DNA from: Ichthyophis bannanicus
Lineage: Eukaryota > Chordata > Amphibia > Gymnophiona > Ichthyophiidae
DNA: 64,000 bases
Direction: 5' to 3'
NCBI GenBank assembly: GCA_033557465.1
Contig: CM066033.1
Span: 585,372,438 to 585,436,437, forward strand
Every line of letters starts with the position of its first letter. Position 1 is the stretch's first letter. Below are positions 21,611 through 32,480 of this stretch, piece after piece. The translations under genes were made by a program, and so were the position numbers. The notes under the pieces are model-generated. The model saw only the letters and a list, made by a program, of their open reading frames with translations, ran no database searches and was not told where the DNA came from.

Positions 21611-24180
21611 CCCTGGAATTACTGAGATTTTTTGCACACACTGAATACCGTTGGGGTCATAAATGACCCCACGACGAATTTTAATTGTTAACCATGAAAA
21701 TTTTAAACTAAACAGACAAAATATTATTCCGAATTATTTATTATATGAAGGTTAAATGTTTTGAAATTTAATGCCTTATCATAAAATTACATGAAGAAGA
21801 GTTGCCATAAAAGCAGTTTTTGCATGCACTTGATGAACACAGTAAAGTACTACAGTCATTTGCATGAGACAGACAATTTCTGAATGTTCTTTGCAAACAT
21901 TGCGCTTGCAGGAGGTGCAAACTATGTTGCTTTTCTTGTCTTTTTCTCTGAAACAGCAGTGACCCTTTTCTTTGGGATCCCAACATTGCAAACAGCATCA
22001 GTGGCTTCTTCAATGCTGGAAGAAGTCTCGCTGCAATTACTCTGAAGCAGCTGCTTTCCTAATTCCAAGAGGAATAGACGACGTCTGTGCTTTGACTTGG
22101 ACTGCCATTCTGGATTTAGTGAATCCAAACAATGAAGGCGTTCAAAGCACTGATGTCCAACATGTTGTAGAAGATTGTTACTGGCCAGCGTCTTGTCATC
22201 GTTTTGTGGTATACGTGTGCAACATTTGATCTGCCGTATCTACTCCACCTTTACTAGAATTATAGTCCAAGATCATGCGTGGTTTTTTGTCTGGACGTGT
22301 GTTATCTACTTCTTCTTGATCATGCAAACTGCTCAATTGAACAACCACTTTTCCTTTCTTCGGGCAATAGGAAACCAGAGTGGCGTCATCGCGAAAGGCA
22401 AACAGTGAAGTGAATACTTCTCGGCCCTTTGCTGTTACAAATTCTGGAGGAAGTTCTTTTCTGTTCTTTCGAATTGTCCCCAAAAGTGTCATTTGTTTTT
22501 CTAGCAATTTCCGTGACAGGGATTAACTGCAGAAGAAATTGTCAACAGTAACATTTCTGCCAGATCGCGTCAATCCTTCAGTGAGTTGCAGCACAACCCT
22601 TTCACCCTGATTCTGCTCCCTGTTTTGTCCGAGTTCCCTTCCTGTATGTACTTGAAGACACAGAACATATGATGTTGCACTGTCACACAACATCCATAGC
22701 TTTATGCCATATTTCCCAGGTTTGCTGGGAATATATTGTCTCAATGGAACACGACCACGAAATGTAAGCAGTTGCTCATCCACGGTAACATTTTCATCAG
22801 GAACAAAGGCGTCACTTAGAGTTGCTTCCCAGGTATCAAAAACGTGTCTGGTTGGAGCAAGCTTATCCACGCCTCGTTGTTCACCTCTGTTGGTTGCATC
22901 ATCAAATCTGAGAGCACAAGAAATTCGCTGAAAACGGTTACGGGCCATATTTTTGCCGAAAACAGAACGACCATCTTCAAGGTTCCACAACTGAACTAAG
23001 GATTCATTTCGTGACTTGTACATGCCTGAGAGGATCAGAAGTCTAAGAAAACATTGAAATTCTCCATCTGTCAAATCTTTCCAGGTGTCATCATAAATGT
23101 GTCTTCCTTGTTTGCTCGTCCACATCATGATTTCATTCAATAAGTTCTTCCTCATGAACAAGTGGAATGCTGCGAGAGGGCCATCAACATTTCATACAGC
23201 ATACCTTGTAGGACCTTGTTGTACGAGCATGACATTAGCTCTGGCGTATCTTCCAGCAGCTTGCTTTATAGGTTTCCTGTTCCATGATGTGGCATCCTTA
23301 GATACATAGGCTTCAATGGCAACATTTGTGTGTATAGTTGATGACCTCTATGACCACAACTAAGATTCCTCACAGATGATACCGACACCGAGGACTCCTG
23401 CCTTCTTCCCCGTCCAGCACAGCCTCAACCTTTGCCTCGACCTGTAACTTGACTCTTTGTTGCAGGCGATGTTACCGGCTCAACATCAGTCTCACATTCA
23501 CTTGGCGACCAACTGCTGTTGCCATCTGAATCATGACTGTCATCATCAGATTTATCGCCCGAACTTGGCTGATATGCTTCTTCACTTTCTGAATATGCTG
23601 CATCATCAGATGACTCAGAGCCGTCACTGTCAGCATCTCATTGCAATATTTCTCTTACTTGGGCAGCTAAATACTTTCGTTTTGACATCATAAACAATAA
23701 CCTAAAATAAATAAAGATAAAGTTGAATAAAACGCAAAGCAGTTTTACTATAGGTGTACAATAATCGTGATGAACGAGCTGAAAGCCTTTAGATTTCATC
23801 GGAAATAATGAGAGAACGTATGATATTAATTACAGAAAATGTGTAATTTTCATAAAATAAGAGTACAAAAAATAAATGATACATAATTAATGATAAATAC
23901 CTTTGTCAGATCAAAAAATTCACAAAACTGCAAATTGTATCATGATCCAAACTGGACGTAAGCAACTGGGGTCAAAAATGACCCCACTGATACTGTGTGC
24001 TGCAATTCATCACTAGCGTCACCTAGCGGATGAAAATTATTCCTCTCATGGTGCAATATAAAGAGAACATTGACATGTGAAAAGTCATTAAAAGATTGCA
24101 TTCTTGAACAACTAGTTTCTGAGATACGCGTTGTGAAACTTGCAATGGGGTCACTTTTGACCCCATCGGTACTCCCAGGG
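21611..24180 (-). mobile_element. piggyBac DNA transposon
   Basis: 2570 bp bounded by TTAA at 21607-21610 and 24181-24184, with ends CCCTGG...CCAGGG. The direct arm copy at 24271-24560 keeps an uninterrupted TTAA at 24436-24439, an empty-site comparison confirming the boundaries. Subterminal palindromes TGGGGTCA-N4-TGACCCCA lie at 21652-21671, 23967-23986 and 24146-24165. The shared word TACCG(T/A)TGGGGTCA next to both ends is a likely transposase site. It encodes a broken transposase on the minus strand. Confidence 0.93.
21779..23688 (-). pseudogene. piggyBac transposase (DDE_Tnp_1_7) pseudogene
   Basis: Start ATG at 23688 (MSKRKYLAAQVREILQ), then a TGA and an acidic Ser/Asp-rich N-terminus. 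The core frame 23161-22523 holds TVDEQLLTFRGR (first catalytic Asp) and NVTVDNFFCS (second). An in-frame TAA at 22523-22525 is followed, in the same frame, by KGGVDTADQM (third Asp). A C-terminal cysteine-rich domain CTSCKRNVCKEHSEIVC lies near 21850-21910. At least two stops and several frameshifts; about 630 codons, the normal family length. Catalytic residues survive but the reading frame does not. Confidence 0.92.
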
Positions 24181-25445
24181 TTAAACCGAAATCACAGATC
24201 AACATAATAAACATCTATAAAGGAATAAAGAAAAGAGCAGTCACAAAACTTCTTAAACACAGTTCAAAGCTCCACATCATAGGCTGAAAAGACTCCTATC
24301 AACAAATTAAAAAATGTTTTTATTACAAAATACTTAAAAACCTCTAAACAACATCTACAGCAGAAGGTACCCCAGGGCGCCCTGACAGTAACAACCACTC
24401 AAATGGTATTATAACCCCAATTCTATAGGAACTATTTAAATCGGAATTACAGACCAACACAATGGCCACCTATAAAGGAATAAAGAAAGGAGCAGTCACA
24501 AAGGTTCTTAAACACAGTTCAAAGCCTGCCCGCAGCCCCATACTTAGCTCAGGACAGCAGCTCTTCAAACTCTTCAGCAGCTCTTCAAGCTTGCAGCACT
24601 CTAAGCTTCAAACGTTCCTGCACAGGACGCCGAGAATCCAGGCACCACTGCTACACTCACCACTGAATCCACCACCATACCGTAGAGTTTGAAGAGCTGC
24701 TGTGCTGAGATAAGTATGGGGCTGCGGGCAGGCTTTGAACTGTGTTTAAGAGGTTTTGTGACTGCTCCTTTCTTTATTCCTTTATAGGTGACCATTGTGT
24801 TGGTCTGTGATTCCGGTTTAAATAGCACCTATAGAATTGGGGTTATAATACCATTTGAGTGGTTATTACTGTCAGGGCGCCCTGGGGTACCTTCCGCTGT
24901 AGATGTTGCTTAGAGGTTTTTAAGTATTTTGTAATAAAAACATTTTTTGAATTCATTGATGGGAGTTTTTTCAGCCTATTATGTGGAGTTGTTTGTTCCC
25001 CTATGGCTTTGAGTAGCCAAATAGAGGAAGGTTAAGTTATCTAAGGCTTTTCTGCTACCCATTGTTTAGTCTGTTTGTCTACTCACTCTCGAGTCTCTGC
25101 TGATTATTTGTAGTTGGGATTAAGTTCATGGTATGTGATTTATATACATTAAAAATCTGTTTTTGAATTATATGTTGGGAGAAGGGTTTTTGGTCTGTGA
25201 GTGTGAGGAGTAGGATTTGTGTTTTTCTCCATACTGGTGGGTTTGGTAGCTTGTTTGATGATTTGGCAATAATGAATATTCACGTGATATATTTGCATAC
25301 AATGGGAGGCAGTGGATGCAAATTTACTCATGAATCTTCATTAGGGACATCCTGAAAACCAGGCTGAATTGTGGTGCACCAGGACTGGAGTTGGCCAACC
25401 CTGAACTGATCAGAATTACAATTCACTTCAAGGAACACCCTAAGC

Positions 25446-25620
25446 CAGAGTTTCTCAACCTTCTCCTGGAGCTCTCTCATAATGAATATGCAGCAGATAG
25501 ATCTCCATACATTGGGCCTCCTACATATGCAAATCCCTTATACGAGTTACATATTCATTATGGGAATCATGAACAACCAGCTGGTTAGGTGTGTCTCCAG
25601 AAGAGAGTTGAGCTGCACTG
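25446..25620. mobile_element. Palindromic non-autonomous hAT-like element, copy 3
   Basis: CAGAGTTTCTCAACC...GAGTTGAGCTGCACTG, 175 bp, with the central AATGAATATGCAGCAGATAG and its complement. Flanks CCCTAAGC (25438-25445) and CTCTAAGC (25621-25628) match 7 of 8, the clearest 8-bp target duplication of this family in the window. Confidence 0.82.
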
Positions 25621-25835
25621 CTCTAAGCTTTATAGGCCCAGTGAAAAAGATGGAATGTGATAGGATAGCACCTTATTGGCTAGGGGTTGCTCAGCCCAAA
25701 GCAGGCAGCTGCTCTTCAGTGACAGCTCTATATTTCTTACACCAAAGGAGCGAGCCTTTGGCAGGGGTTCCTAGCCAGTCAGGTTTTCAGGATATCCACA
25801 AGAAATATGCATGAGAGAAATTTGCATGCAATAAA

Positions 25836-26207
25836 GCACAGTTACTTACCTGTAACAGGTGATCTCTGGGAACAGCAGGAATAAGTCTTCACATATGAGT
25901 ACGTCGGTACCGACGGAGCCTACGCGGGAACTCTTCCCAGCGTCCAAAAAGAACACTTTTGGGAGCATCCCACATGCATGTGTGCTGCCTTCCCGTCATT
26001 CTACTTCTCTCACAACAGTTGAGTTTGTAGCTGAGATCGAAGGAGGGAAGTAGACAAATTAGAAGAGCGAAAGAAAGAGAGAACAACTCCTAGGGGAGGT
26101 GGGTGGGTTGTGAAGACTTATTCCTGCTGTTCCCAGAGATCACCTGTTACAGGTAAGTAACTGTGCTAGCTCCAGGAACAAGCAGGAATGAGTCTTCACA
26201 TATGGGG
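25836..26207. repeat. DIRS copy 1 left terminus and internal complementary region
   Basis: 25836-25893 and 26109-26166 form a perfect 58-bp inverted repeat, 215 bp apart. Directly after it, 26170-26206 is the exact complement of the element's right terminus (CTCCAGGAACAAGCAGGAAT and onward to CATATGGG). The stretch 26109-26206 is thus complementary to both element ends placed side by side, the known signature of the DIRS internal complementary region used in forming a circular intermediate. Confidence 0.88.
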
Positions 26208-26593
26208 ACTCCCAAGCTAAAGATGCCTGGAGAGGCCCAGCATGTTGCAAATCTAATGGAGGAGCCCTGCTTCCTCCTGAGGATCTCTGGCATCCAAAGG
26301 GATGGAGGGTGGGAGTTGAACTAACAGTGTAAAAGGGGATGCTGTGGAACAGCTGGATTAAACAAGGTATCCGAAAAGGTGTCCTTGTGTAGGAATAACT
26401 GTTAGTAAGGGATAGGAGTCCCAATTCTTGAAAAAGGATTTTATCTAAAGATTGCAAAGCTACACATATGGGGAGGTTAATATGGGTCTGTTGTAAGAAC
26501 CATCACATGGTCCTCATATGGAGTTCCCTTACTGTAAAGAGTAAAGGAAATACAATTTGCAATACAGATGGAGAAAAGAAATATTAATGTCTA

Positions 26594-26659
26594 GAACTAA
26601 CCCCAGGGAACTGGGGAGTTCTATAAGAACTAACCCCAGGGAACTGGGGAGTTCTATAA
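26594..26659. repeat. 33-bp tandem duplication
   Basis: A 33-bp unit starting GAACTAACCCCAGGGAACTG occurs twice in perfect tandem (26594-26626, 26627-26659) in the decayed interior of DIRS copy 1. Confidence 0.85.
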
Positions 26660-27939
26660 GAAGTTGGGACCTTGGAGAGAAGCTAAGCTTCCGAATAGAC
26701 CAAGTCTGAAAAACTTCTGACCCTAGAGAGGGATGGTGTCTAGGGAAAGAAAGAAAAGACAAAACTGACTGGTCTGGATCAAAAAGTTACAAGACCTTTA
26801 CAGAAAAAAAGGATGGGTTTCTTGAACCCTGTTAACCAGACGAAAAATTGTACTGGGCAGTTTAGCCCCCAATTTCTGAAGATCAGTGACGTGTGTCGCA
26901 TAAGTGATGGCACTTAGGCTAACAACTGCACATAGAGAGCTTCAGATATAAGGTAACCTGATTCAAGCAGAAAAAAGGTTAGGTTAAAAGAAGGAGTTTC
27001 CTAATTTTACCAGATAAATTGGATGTCCATTTAAGAATACCATAGTATGCTGAAAGCATTGATATGGACAGTAACAATATTTCAAGGTCAGATTGTACAG
27101 TATAAAGCAGGGGTCTCAAACTCAAATTGCTTTGAGGGCCGAATGAGGACTTGTAAAGTAACCCGGGGGCCGCATAAGACACGGGTCCTCATTTGCATAA
27201 GGGGCCTCATTTGCATAAATATTTGCATAATGTTGCATAATGAGTGCATGGATAAAGAAAGACTAGAAAATTTCTACATTACTATAATCCAGTGCCAACC
27301 GCCAGGCACATTAGGAACTACTACTAACACTGCCCATTTAGAACCCATAGCAAACCCCCCGTATCATAACAGCACTACCAGGACTCACAAAGCACCAGAC
27401 CCTACCTATCAAAAGGCAACACTGCAAATATTAAATCAATACATTTCAGAGAACAATACATGACCTACTGGGAAAAAAGAACAAGTAGCAATGTCAAATA
27501 GGAATTACACAGAATACCTCAGCACTGTAGAAATAAAACTATAAATTAATTTCTTGTACTAAAGCACAGACATAAATGATGCACATTTCCCAGAGCTGAC
27601 ATATTCCAGTTAATAAACTCAAAATAAAGAGATATTTTCCTACCTTTTGTGCATTTTTTTTCAGTTGCAATTGTTCCGGCCACTTTCTTATGGTTTCTTC
27701 GTGTCTTCTGCTAACTCTCCATCGTCTGCTGTCCATTTGTCCTCTCTTCTCTCTAGTTTTTTTTTCATGCAGTCCACTGGTAATGTGCTGGGGGGTTTAG
27801 AACTGGTAATGTGCTGTGGGCTGGGGGGGGGGGGTGAGAACACGTAATGGTTCTGACCCCCCCCCAGCCCACAGCACATTACCTGTTCTGACTCCCTCCA
27901 GCCCACAGCCCCCCTCCCTCCCTCCCTCCTTCCCTCCTT

Positions 27940-28335
27940 GGCTAAACTCACAGGCCCCTCCTTGGCAAAAATCACAGGCCCCTCCCTCCCTCCCTCCCTC
28001 CCTGGCAAAAATCACAGGCCTCCCTCCCTCCCTCCCTGGCAAAAATCACAGGCCCTCCCTGGCAAAAATCACAGGCCCCCCCTCTCCCTCCCTCGCAAAA
28101 ATCACAGGCCCCCCCCCTCCCCTCCCTCGCAAAAATCACAGGCCCCCCCCTCCCCTCCCTCGCAAAAATCACAGGCCCCCCCTCTCCCTCCCTCCCTCCC
28201 TCCTTGGCAAAAATCACAGGCCTCCCTCCCTCCCTCCCTGGCAAAAATCACAGGCCTCCCTCCCTCCCGGGCAAAAATCACAGGCCCTCCCTCCCTCCCT
28301 CCCTCCCTCCCTGGCAAAAATCACAGGCCACCCCA
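27940..28335. repeat. Minisatellite in the hAT element
   Basis: Eleven exact copies of CAAAAATCACAGGCC plus one variant (CTAAACTCACAGGCC, near 27942), separated by variable CTCCC/CCTCC runs, with spacing from about 24 to 51 bp. The minus strand is GGGAGGGAGG-rich and could form G-quadruplexes. The long proline/serine frames reading through it are a by-product of the repeat. Confidence 0.93.
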
Positions 28336-28394
28336 CACCCACCCTTAACTCGCAGGCAGGCAGGCAGGCAGGCTCGCTCCCACCCTCCTCTCAT

Positions 28395-28541
28395 CTTCGG
28401 GCTTAGAACCGCGAAGGGAGAGTTCCTCCCTCGCGACTCTGTTAAGCCGGCTGAGGCTTATGGGAAATTTCCCCTCTGCCCCCTCGAGCTTAACAGAGTC
28501 GCGAGGGAGAAGCTCTCCCTTCGCGGCTCTGAAAGCCGAAG
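28395..28541. repeat. 53-bp inverted repeat in the hAT element
   Basis: 28395-28447 and 28488-28541 are near-perfect complements (CGCGAGGGAG, TCTCCCTTCGCGG and GCTTAACAGAGTCGCGAGGG paired), with a 40-base centre. A few mismatches only. It may be a remnant of a palindromic ancestor of the element. Confidence 0.85.
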
Positions 28542-29459
28542 AGGAGAGGGACAGAGGGAGGCAGGGCTGGGCAGACTGCTTCCTTACCTGCCGCGGAGAG
28601 CTGTGCACCCTGGCGATCCTCCAACAGGCGATCCAAGCAGGCGATTCTTCAAGGCTGTTCAGACTGCTTCTGGGCCCGGCCCCCCCCCTCCTTTTTCTCC
28701 TCCTCCTGCCTGTCGCTGATTGGTGGAGGGCAGGCGTGTGACGCGGACGTGAGAAACACCATGCAGCCCCGGGAATCACGCGAGGTAAAAAAAAATATAG
28801 AAACTGCAGGAGGACAAAAATGCAATGTAAACAATACTCCGTGGTGTCGCGGGCCGCAGAAAATGCTCTCGCGGGCCGCGTGTTTGAGACCCCTGGTATA
28901 AAGTGATCCGACTAACAACCAGAAGGGTCACAGCCCTCTTGAGGAAAGTCAGTGAATTCATATTAATGAATTAGTGTAAGAATTATGTGCAAGGTTACAT
29001 GGAAACCAGCAGGATGCTTCTTACTTGTGACAAAAAGTCTAAGTCTTAAAAAGACTAGTCCTCAGATGACCAGGTCTTGAGACGTACATGAAGGAGTGCA
29101 AAGGAAATCCTAGGATAAAGGATCTGGGTCCTTCTATAACTTCAGAAAAAGTTGGAAGAAAGGAACGCAACATAAGGAAATACCATGCTTGCCTCCTTTT
29201 GAGGGCAGTATGAGTATTATGCGTTCTTTGCTCATTATTGACTTCAAAGAGGTATTGGAAAGTAGAGAAAAATTGCAATAGATAAGATCAACTGCAATGA
29301 TTAGGAATGCATCCCTGTTGCAGAAGTTCTTTTGAAGACATAGAACAACCCAGAGAGTGGTGCCATTCCTTAACTTTCGAAGTCGTCTAGGCCCTGGTTC
29401 CTTTTCCTTACAAGAATTTTAAGGAAGATAACAAAAAATAGGAACCAACAGGCATGGGC

Positions 29460-29680
29460 ACATGAGTGGGTAGAGGCCACCAGTTACAGGTTCTTTAACC
29501 GCCTGGAAGTTACCTGCCAGGAGCGGACTCTGATGCTCTCTGACAAAGGCCCATAGTTGCAAAGCTTCCTTGCATGGTTGCAGAGAGCATGTTGTAGGTT
29601 GCTTATGAGAGCCCTGGCTGTTAGATAGCCAGTGTGCAACCTAATCAATTCTGAAAATATAGAATTGAACATAGCTCAAG
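29460..29680 (-). pseudogene. DIRS copy 1 RNase H remnant
   Basis: Matches DIRS copy 2 around 41560-41670 (CTGATGCTCTCTGRCRARGG, CCCATAGTYGCAAAGCTTC, TTGCA...CAGAGAGC), which encodes the end of the RNase H domain. Here the frame is broken. It shows that the RT/RNase H gene was once present. Confidence 0.65.
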
Positions 29681-31202
29681 ATAGTAGACAGGGTTTCTGT
29701 CTTAGAATGATAAGTGTACAAGAGGGTTTCAAAAATGTATTTCGGAGCCATCTGTTATAAGAACAGCAGACAAAGGACTAACAGATATGATTAAGAATGG
29801 CAATACTAAATTCCCGTCTGATAAGCTGTCATAAAAAGGATATTTGAGGGGTCAACTCAAAACTACGCAGGTAGCGTGGAAGAGGCAGAAACCCATGTGA
29901 GCTATCTGTTTAAAAAGCTCATATAACCCACTTGGTGGGTTATTTCCGTTATGGAGGGTTTTAGAAGCCGTCTGAGTTGACTATGCTCAAATGGATAGAA
30001 TAATTTGGTGGTAGTTTTCAGAATGCTGTTTTGCAAACTGTAAAAACCCCAGTGCAGAAGGACCCAAAAGGGAAAAAAACTCTGTATTGGAAGATTTACT
30101 GGAGTAGGAACTCCTATAGCTTCAGGAGAAGCTCTCCAGTTGAATAATATTCCTGTTAGAGACTGGATGTCCAGACTAACGGATAGAAAGTAATACAGAG
30201 TTGAAAAAACTTACTATATAGTAAGTATTATCGTTAAAGTCTTCTGTAACTAAGGTCAAACAGATGAAGTAGTGCTCATCCTGTTAAGTTTCTTGATTTT
30301 TCTTCCCATATATTTGTTTTTTTTTAAATAAGGAAGTAGAAACTGGTGACCTGTAAGCATGAGATATCTCTGTAACTCTTGACTAGAAGACTTCTGTTGA
30401 AGAAGAGATTCATGCCTAGAATTTAGTCAGTGTTGTCTCAGCAAGGATGAGATCTAACCAGAATGACTCTTTCAATAGAAAGATAAGTCTACAGGTTGTG
30501 AACCTCATACAGGAAGGAAAAGAATTCAGAAACCCTGAATTATTGGGTTTGCTGAGCCTGATGAGGTTTTTGTTTCCTTAGCCTGGTTTGATGTTGTCCC
30601 TGTTGGGAAACATCTGTCTGAAAGGTAGAAGATGGATAAAACTTTTTCCCCTTAGGAGAACAAAGCTTTTTAGAAGATTTACTATTGGCTGGGACAAAGG
30701 AAAGTTTTAACAATCCTCTGAGGGTAGGATTATCAGTATCTAACTGACTAGCCTGAAATAGACAATCCTTGTTGAAGAGATGTTCTCCAGTACAAGGACT
30801 ATTCCCCAGCTTTTCTTGTACCCATTTATCCAAGTCTGAAGCTTGGAGCCAGGCTATGCGTCGTGCTCCTATGGCTATAGCAGAAGATCTGCTGATAGAT
30901 TCAAAAGAATCCAGGGAAGCACGATAAAGGAACGTAGAGATATCATGAGCATGATTGACTAGTGATAAATAGTCTGCTCTTTCATGTTCCTGAAGGAAAG
31001 GGTTCAAAAGTTTTAAACTTTTTGTAACCTCTTCCAAAGAGGATGCCATATAGAAAATATATGAAATGGGGGGGCGGAGCCTGATGTCCAGCGGGTAGGA
31101 CGCTTTGCGTTGAAGCTCCCGAGAGGCCTACTTAGAATCCTGACTTAATACCTATACAAACTTACTATTTCGCTCCGAGCTGACCGGGGTACCTCGGGGG
31201 GG

Positions 31203-32051
31203 ATGGCGGCCCATAAACCAGCGCGCTTGGACTTCGGGTCTCCTTCTTCTTCTCACGGAAAACGCTCCAAAACAGAGGTGTCCTCCCCACAGAAGATGGT
31301 TCCATTTCGTGAAAACCCCGAAATACACCTGGAGATTTTGGAGGAAATACGCGGCGTGAAGGAATTGGTGCAGTCCAATGGAGAAGCGCTTCGAGCCATG
31401 CGAGAAGACTTTGGAGTGCTTCAGGACCGACTTGAAAGTCTTTCATTACGGCAGGACAACATGGCGGGGGTCCTCGACTCGCACGCGGTGCGCTTGGGCA
31501 AACTGGACAAGGCTGAGCGCCAGATACAGAATCTTCAAAAGGAGTTAGAAGATAGCAATAATCGAGCCCGTCGCAACAATGTGAGGCTCCTCGGAATGCC
31601 GGAGGGGGTGGAAGCAGGAGATATAAGAGAATTCTTGCTCAAAACTCTTCCCTCCTTGCTGAAGATCACTTTTCATAGAGAACTGGAAATCGATCGAGCA
31701 CACCGTGTTCCTGCCCACATGGCGCTCAACCGCACGACCCCCCGGCCTATTATCTTTAGCTTGCTACGATATCAGCAAGTGGAACAAATCTTAAATGCTG
31801 CCCGAGCGAATCATCATTTGGAATTTGAAGGTCGTAAAGTCTCCTTCTTTCCTGATTTGGCAAAGCCTACCGTTGACCGTCGGAAGAAACTCCTTGCTTT
31901 TCGCCCTCGACTTCAACAGCTACAGGCTCGCTTTGGCCTGTTGTATCCAGCGAAGCTCCGAGTGACTCTCCACAACCAAACCTGGACGTTCGAAGATCCT
32001 GATCTACTATCAACATTTTTAGACTCCAAAGAAGCAGAGCAGATGCGCTAA
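31203..32051 (+). CDS. L1-like ORF1 protein (RNA-binding chaperone)
   Basis: An intact 282-codon ORF. Residues ~60-125 are a leucine/glutamate-rich coiled coil (LDKAERQIQNLQKELEDSN), the trimerisation region in this family. ARRNNVRLLGMPEG (about 126-139) begins the RRM-like domain. LEIDRAHRVP and RPIIFSLLRYQQ (about 165-195) follow, and the C-terminal domain contains VSFFPDLAKPTVDRRK. In L1 elements ORF1 coats element RNA and aids reverse transcription. No stops or frameshifts. The ATG at 31203 is the first in frame, just after a GGGGGGATGG context. Confidence 0.9.
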   Translation: MAAHKPARLDFGSPSSSHGKRSKTEVSSPQKMVPFRENPEIHLEILEEIRGVKELVQSNGEALRAMREDFGVLQDRLESLSLRQDNMAGVLDSHAVRLGKLDKAERQIQNLQKELEDSNNRARRNNVRLLGMPEGVEAGDIREFLLKTLPSLLKITFHRELEIDRAHRVPAHMALNRTTPRPIIFSLLRYQQVEQILNAARANHHLEFEGRKVSFFPDLAKPTVDRRKKLLAFRPRLQQLQARFGLLYPAKLRVTLHNQTWTFEDPDLLSTFLDSKEAEQMR

Positions 32052-32480
32052 TCCCAAATCTTGGACTCTTATCTGCCGGCTCTGTCCGCCATTTTGAAGG
32101 GCCCGATGTGGCGGTCATAGCCAAGCACAGAGACTGCCTGGACTTTCTTTCTTTCTCTATATGACTTTTGTTTTTTTGGTCTCCTATCCCTTCATGATGT
32201 GTGCCTCGGTCGGATTCGGAGCACGCACAGTCCTACAGGTTATGTGTTTTTTCAATTTCGGCCTTCTCTGGGGTTTCTCCCCGCAGACACATGGTCGCCA
32301 GTAATTTTGGGGTTTTGCTTCTCCTCTACCGTACTGCGGTTTTCTTTGTTAATGTGGGGCGCTTCATTGTATTATATTAGCTTATTTTTCTTATGTCATG
32401 TGTACAGCCAGATACAGTCAGTCTGAGGGACATAGTGAAATTATGTGTGCTATCATGCTCAGAATTTTTAACTTTTCTGA

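Larger units (their letters stand above)
21209..25269. mobile_element. Long inverted-repeat element with 13-bp target duplication
   Basis: Flanked by perfect TAATGAATATTCA duplications (21196-21208, 25270-25282). Left arm 21209-21606 plus 24185-24270; a second, direct copy of the arm's inner part at ~24271-24560; a ~130-bp centre; then an inverted right arm ~24690-25269 extending ~50 bp past where the left arm starts. Arms share CAGGGCGCCCTGGGGTACC-type and AAATACTTAAAAACCTC-type text. No protein is encoded apart from the nested piggyBac. A tandem-plus-inverted layout with a long duplication suggests a Penelope-like or other retro-mobilised unit, but no RT is present. Identity is unresolved. 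Confidence 0.7.
21136..25403. mobile_element. hAT-like palindromic repeat split by a later insertion
   Basis: The left end CAGGGGTGGCCAACTCCAG (21136) and right end CTGGAGTTGGCCAACCCTG (ending 25403) are inverted repeats, 17 of 19 complementary. Inside, the left part stops at TAATGAATATTCA (21196-21208) and the right part resumes with the same 13 bases (25270-25282), then ATTTGCATACAATGG...GGATGCAAATTTACTCATGAA. Removing 21209-25282 gives a ~194-bp palindrome similar in design to the other hAT-like copies but with a different terminal sequence. Confidence 0.8.
27108..28895. mobile_element. Non-autonomous hAT transposon
   Basis: Terminal inverted repeats CAGGGGTCTCAAAC/GTTTGAGACCCCTG, followed inside by GGGCCG-rich text, and a perfect 8-bp target duplication GTATAAAG at 27100-27107 and 28896-28903. 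1788 bp without a transposase. The interior holds a G/C inverted repeat around 27800-27890, a minisatellite (27940-28335), a 53-bp inverted repeat (28395-28541) and unassigned AT-rich DNA (27180-27700). It lies within DIRS copy 1. Confidence 0.9.

Noticed and set aside
27940..28335. CRISPR-like array (11 identical 15-mers with spacers)
   Set aside because: Spacers are themselves CTCCC repeats of irregular length, the host is eukaryotic, and no cas genes exist. It is a minisatellite.
27816..28719. Long proline/serine-rich ORFs on both strands
   Set aside because: They read through the CTCCC minisatellite of the hAT element; all frames stay open because the repeat lacks stops. No start context or domain supports a gene.
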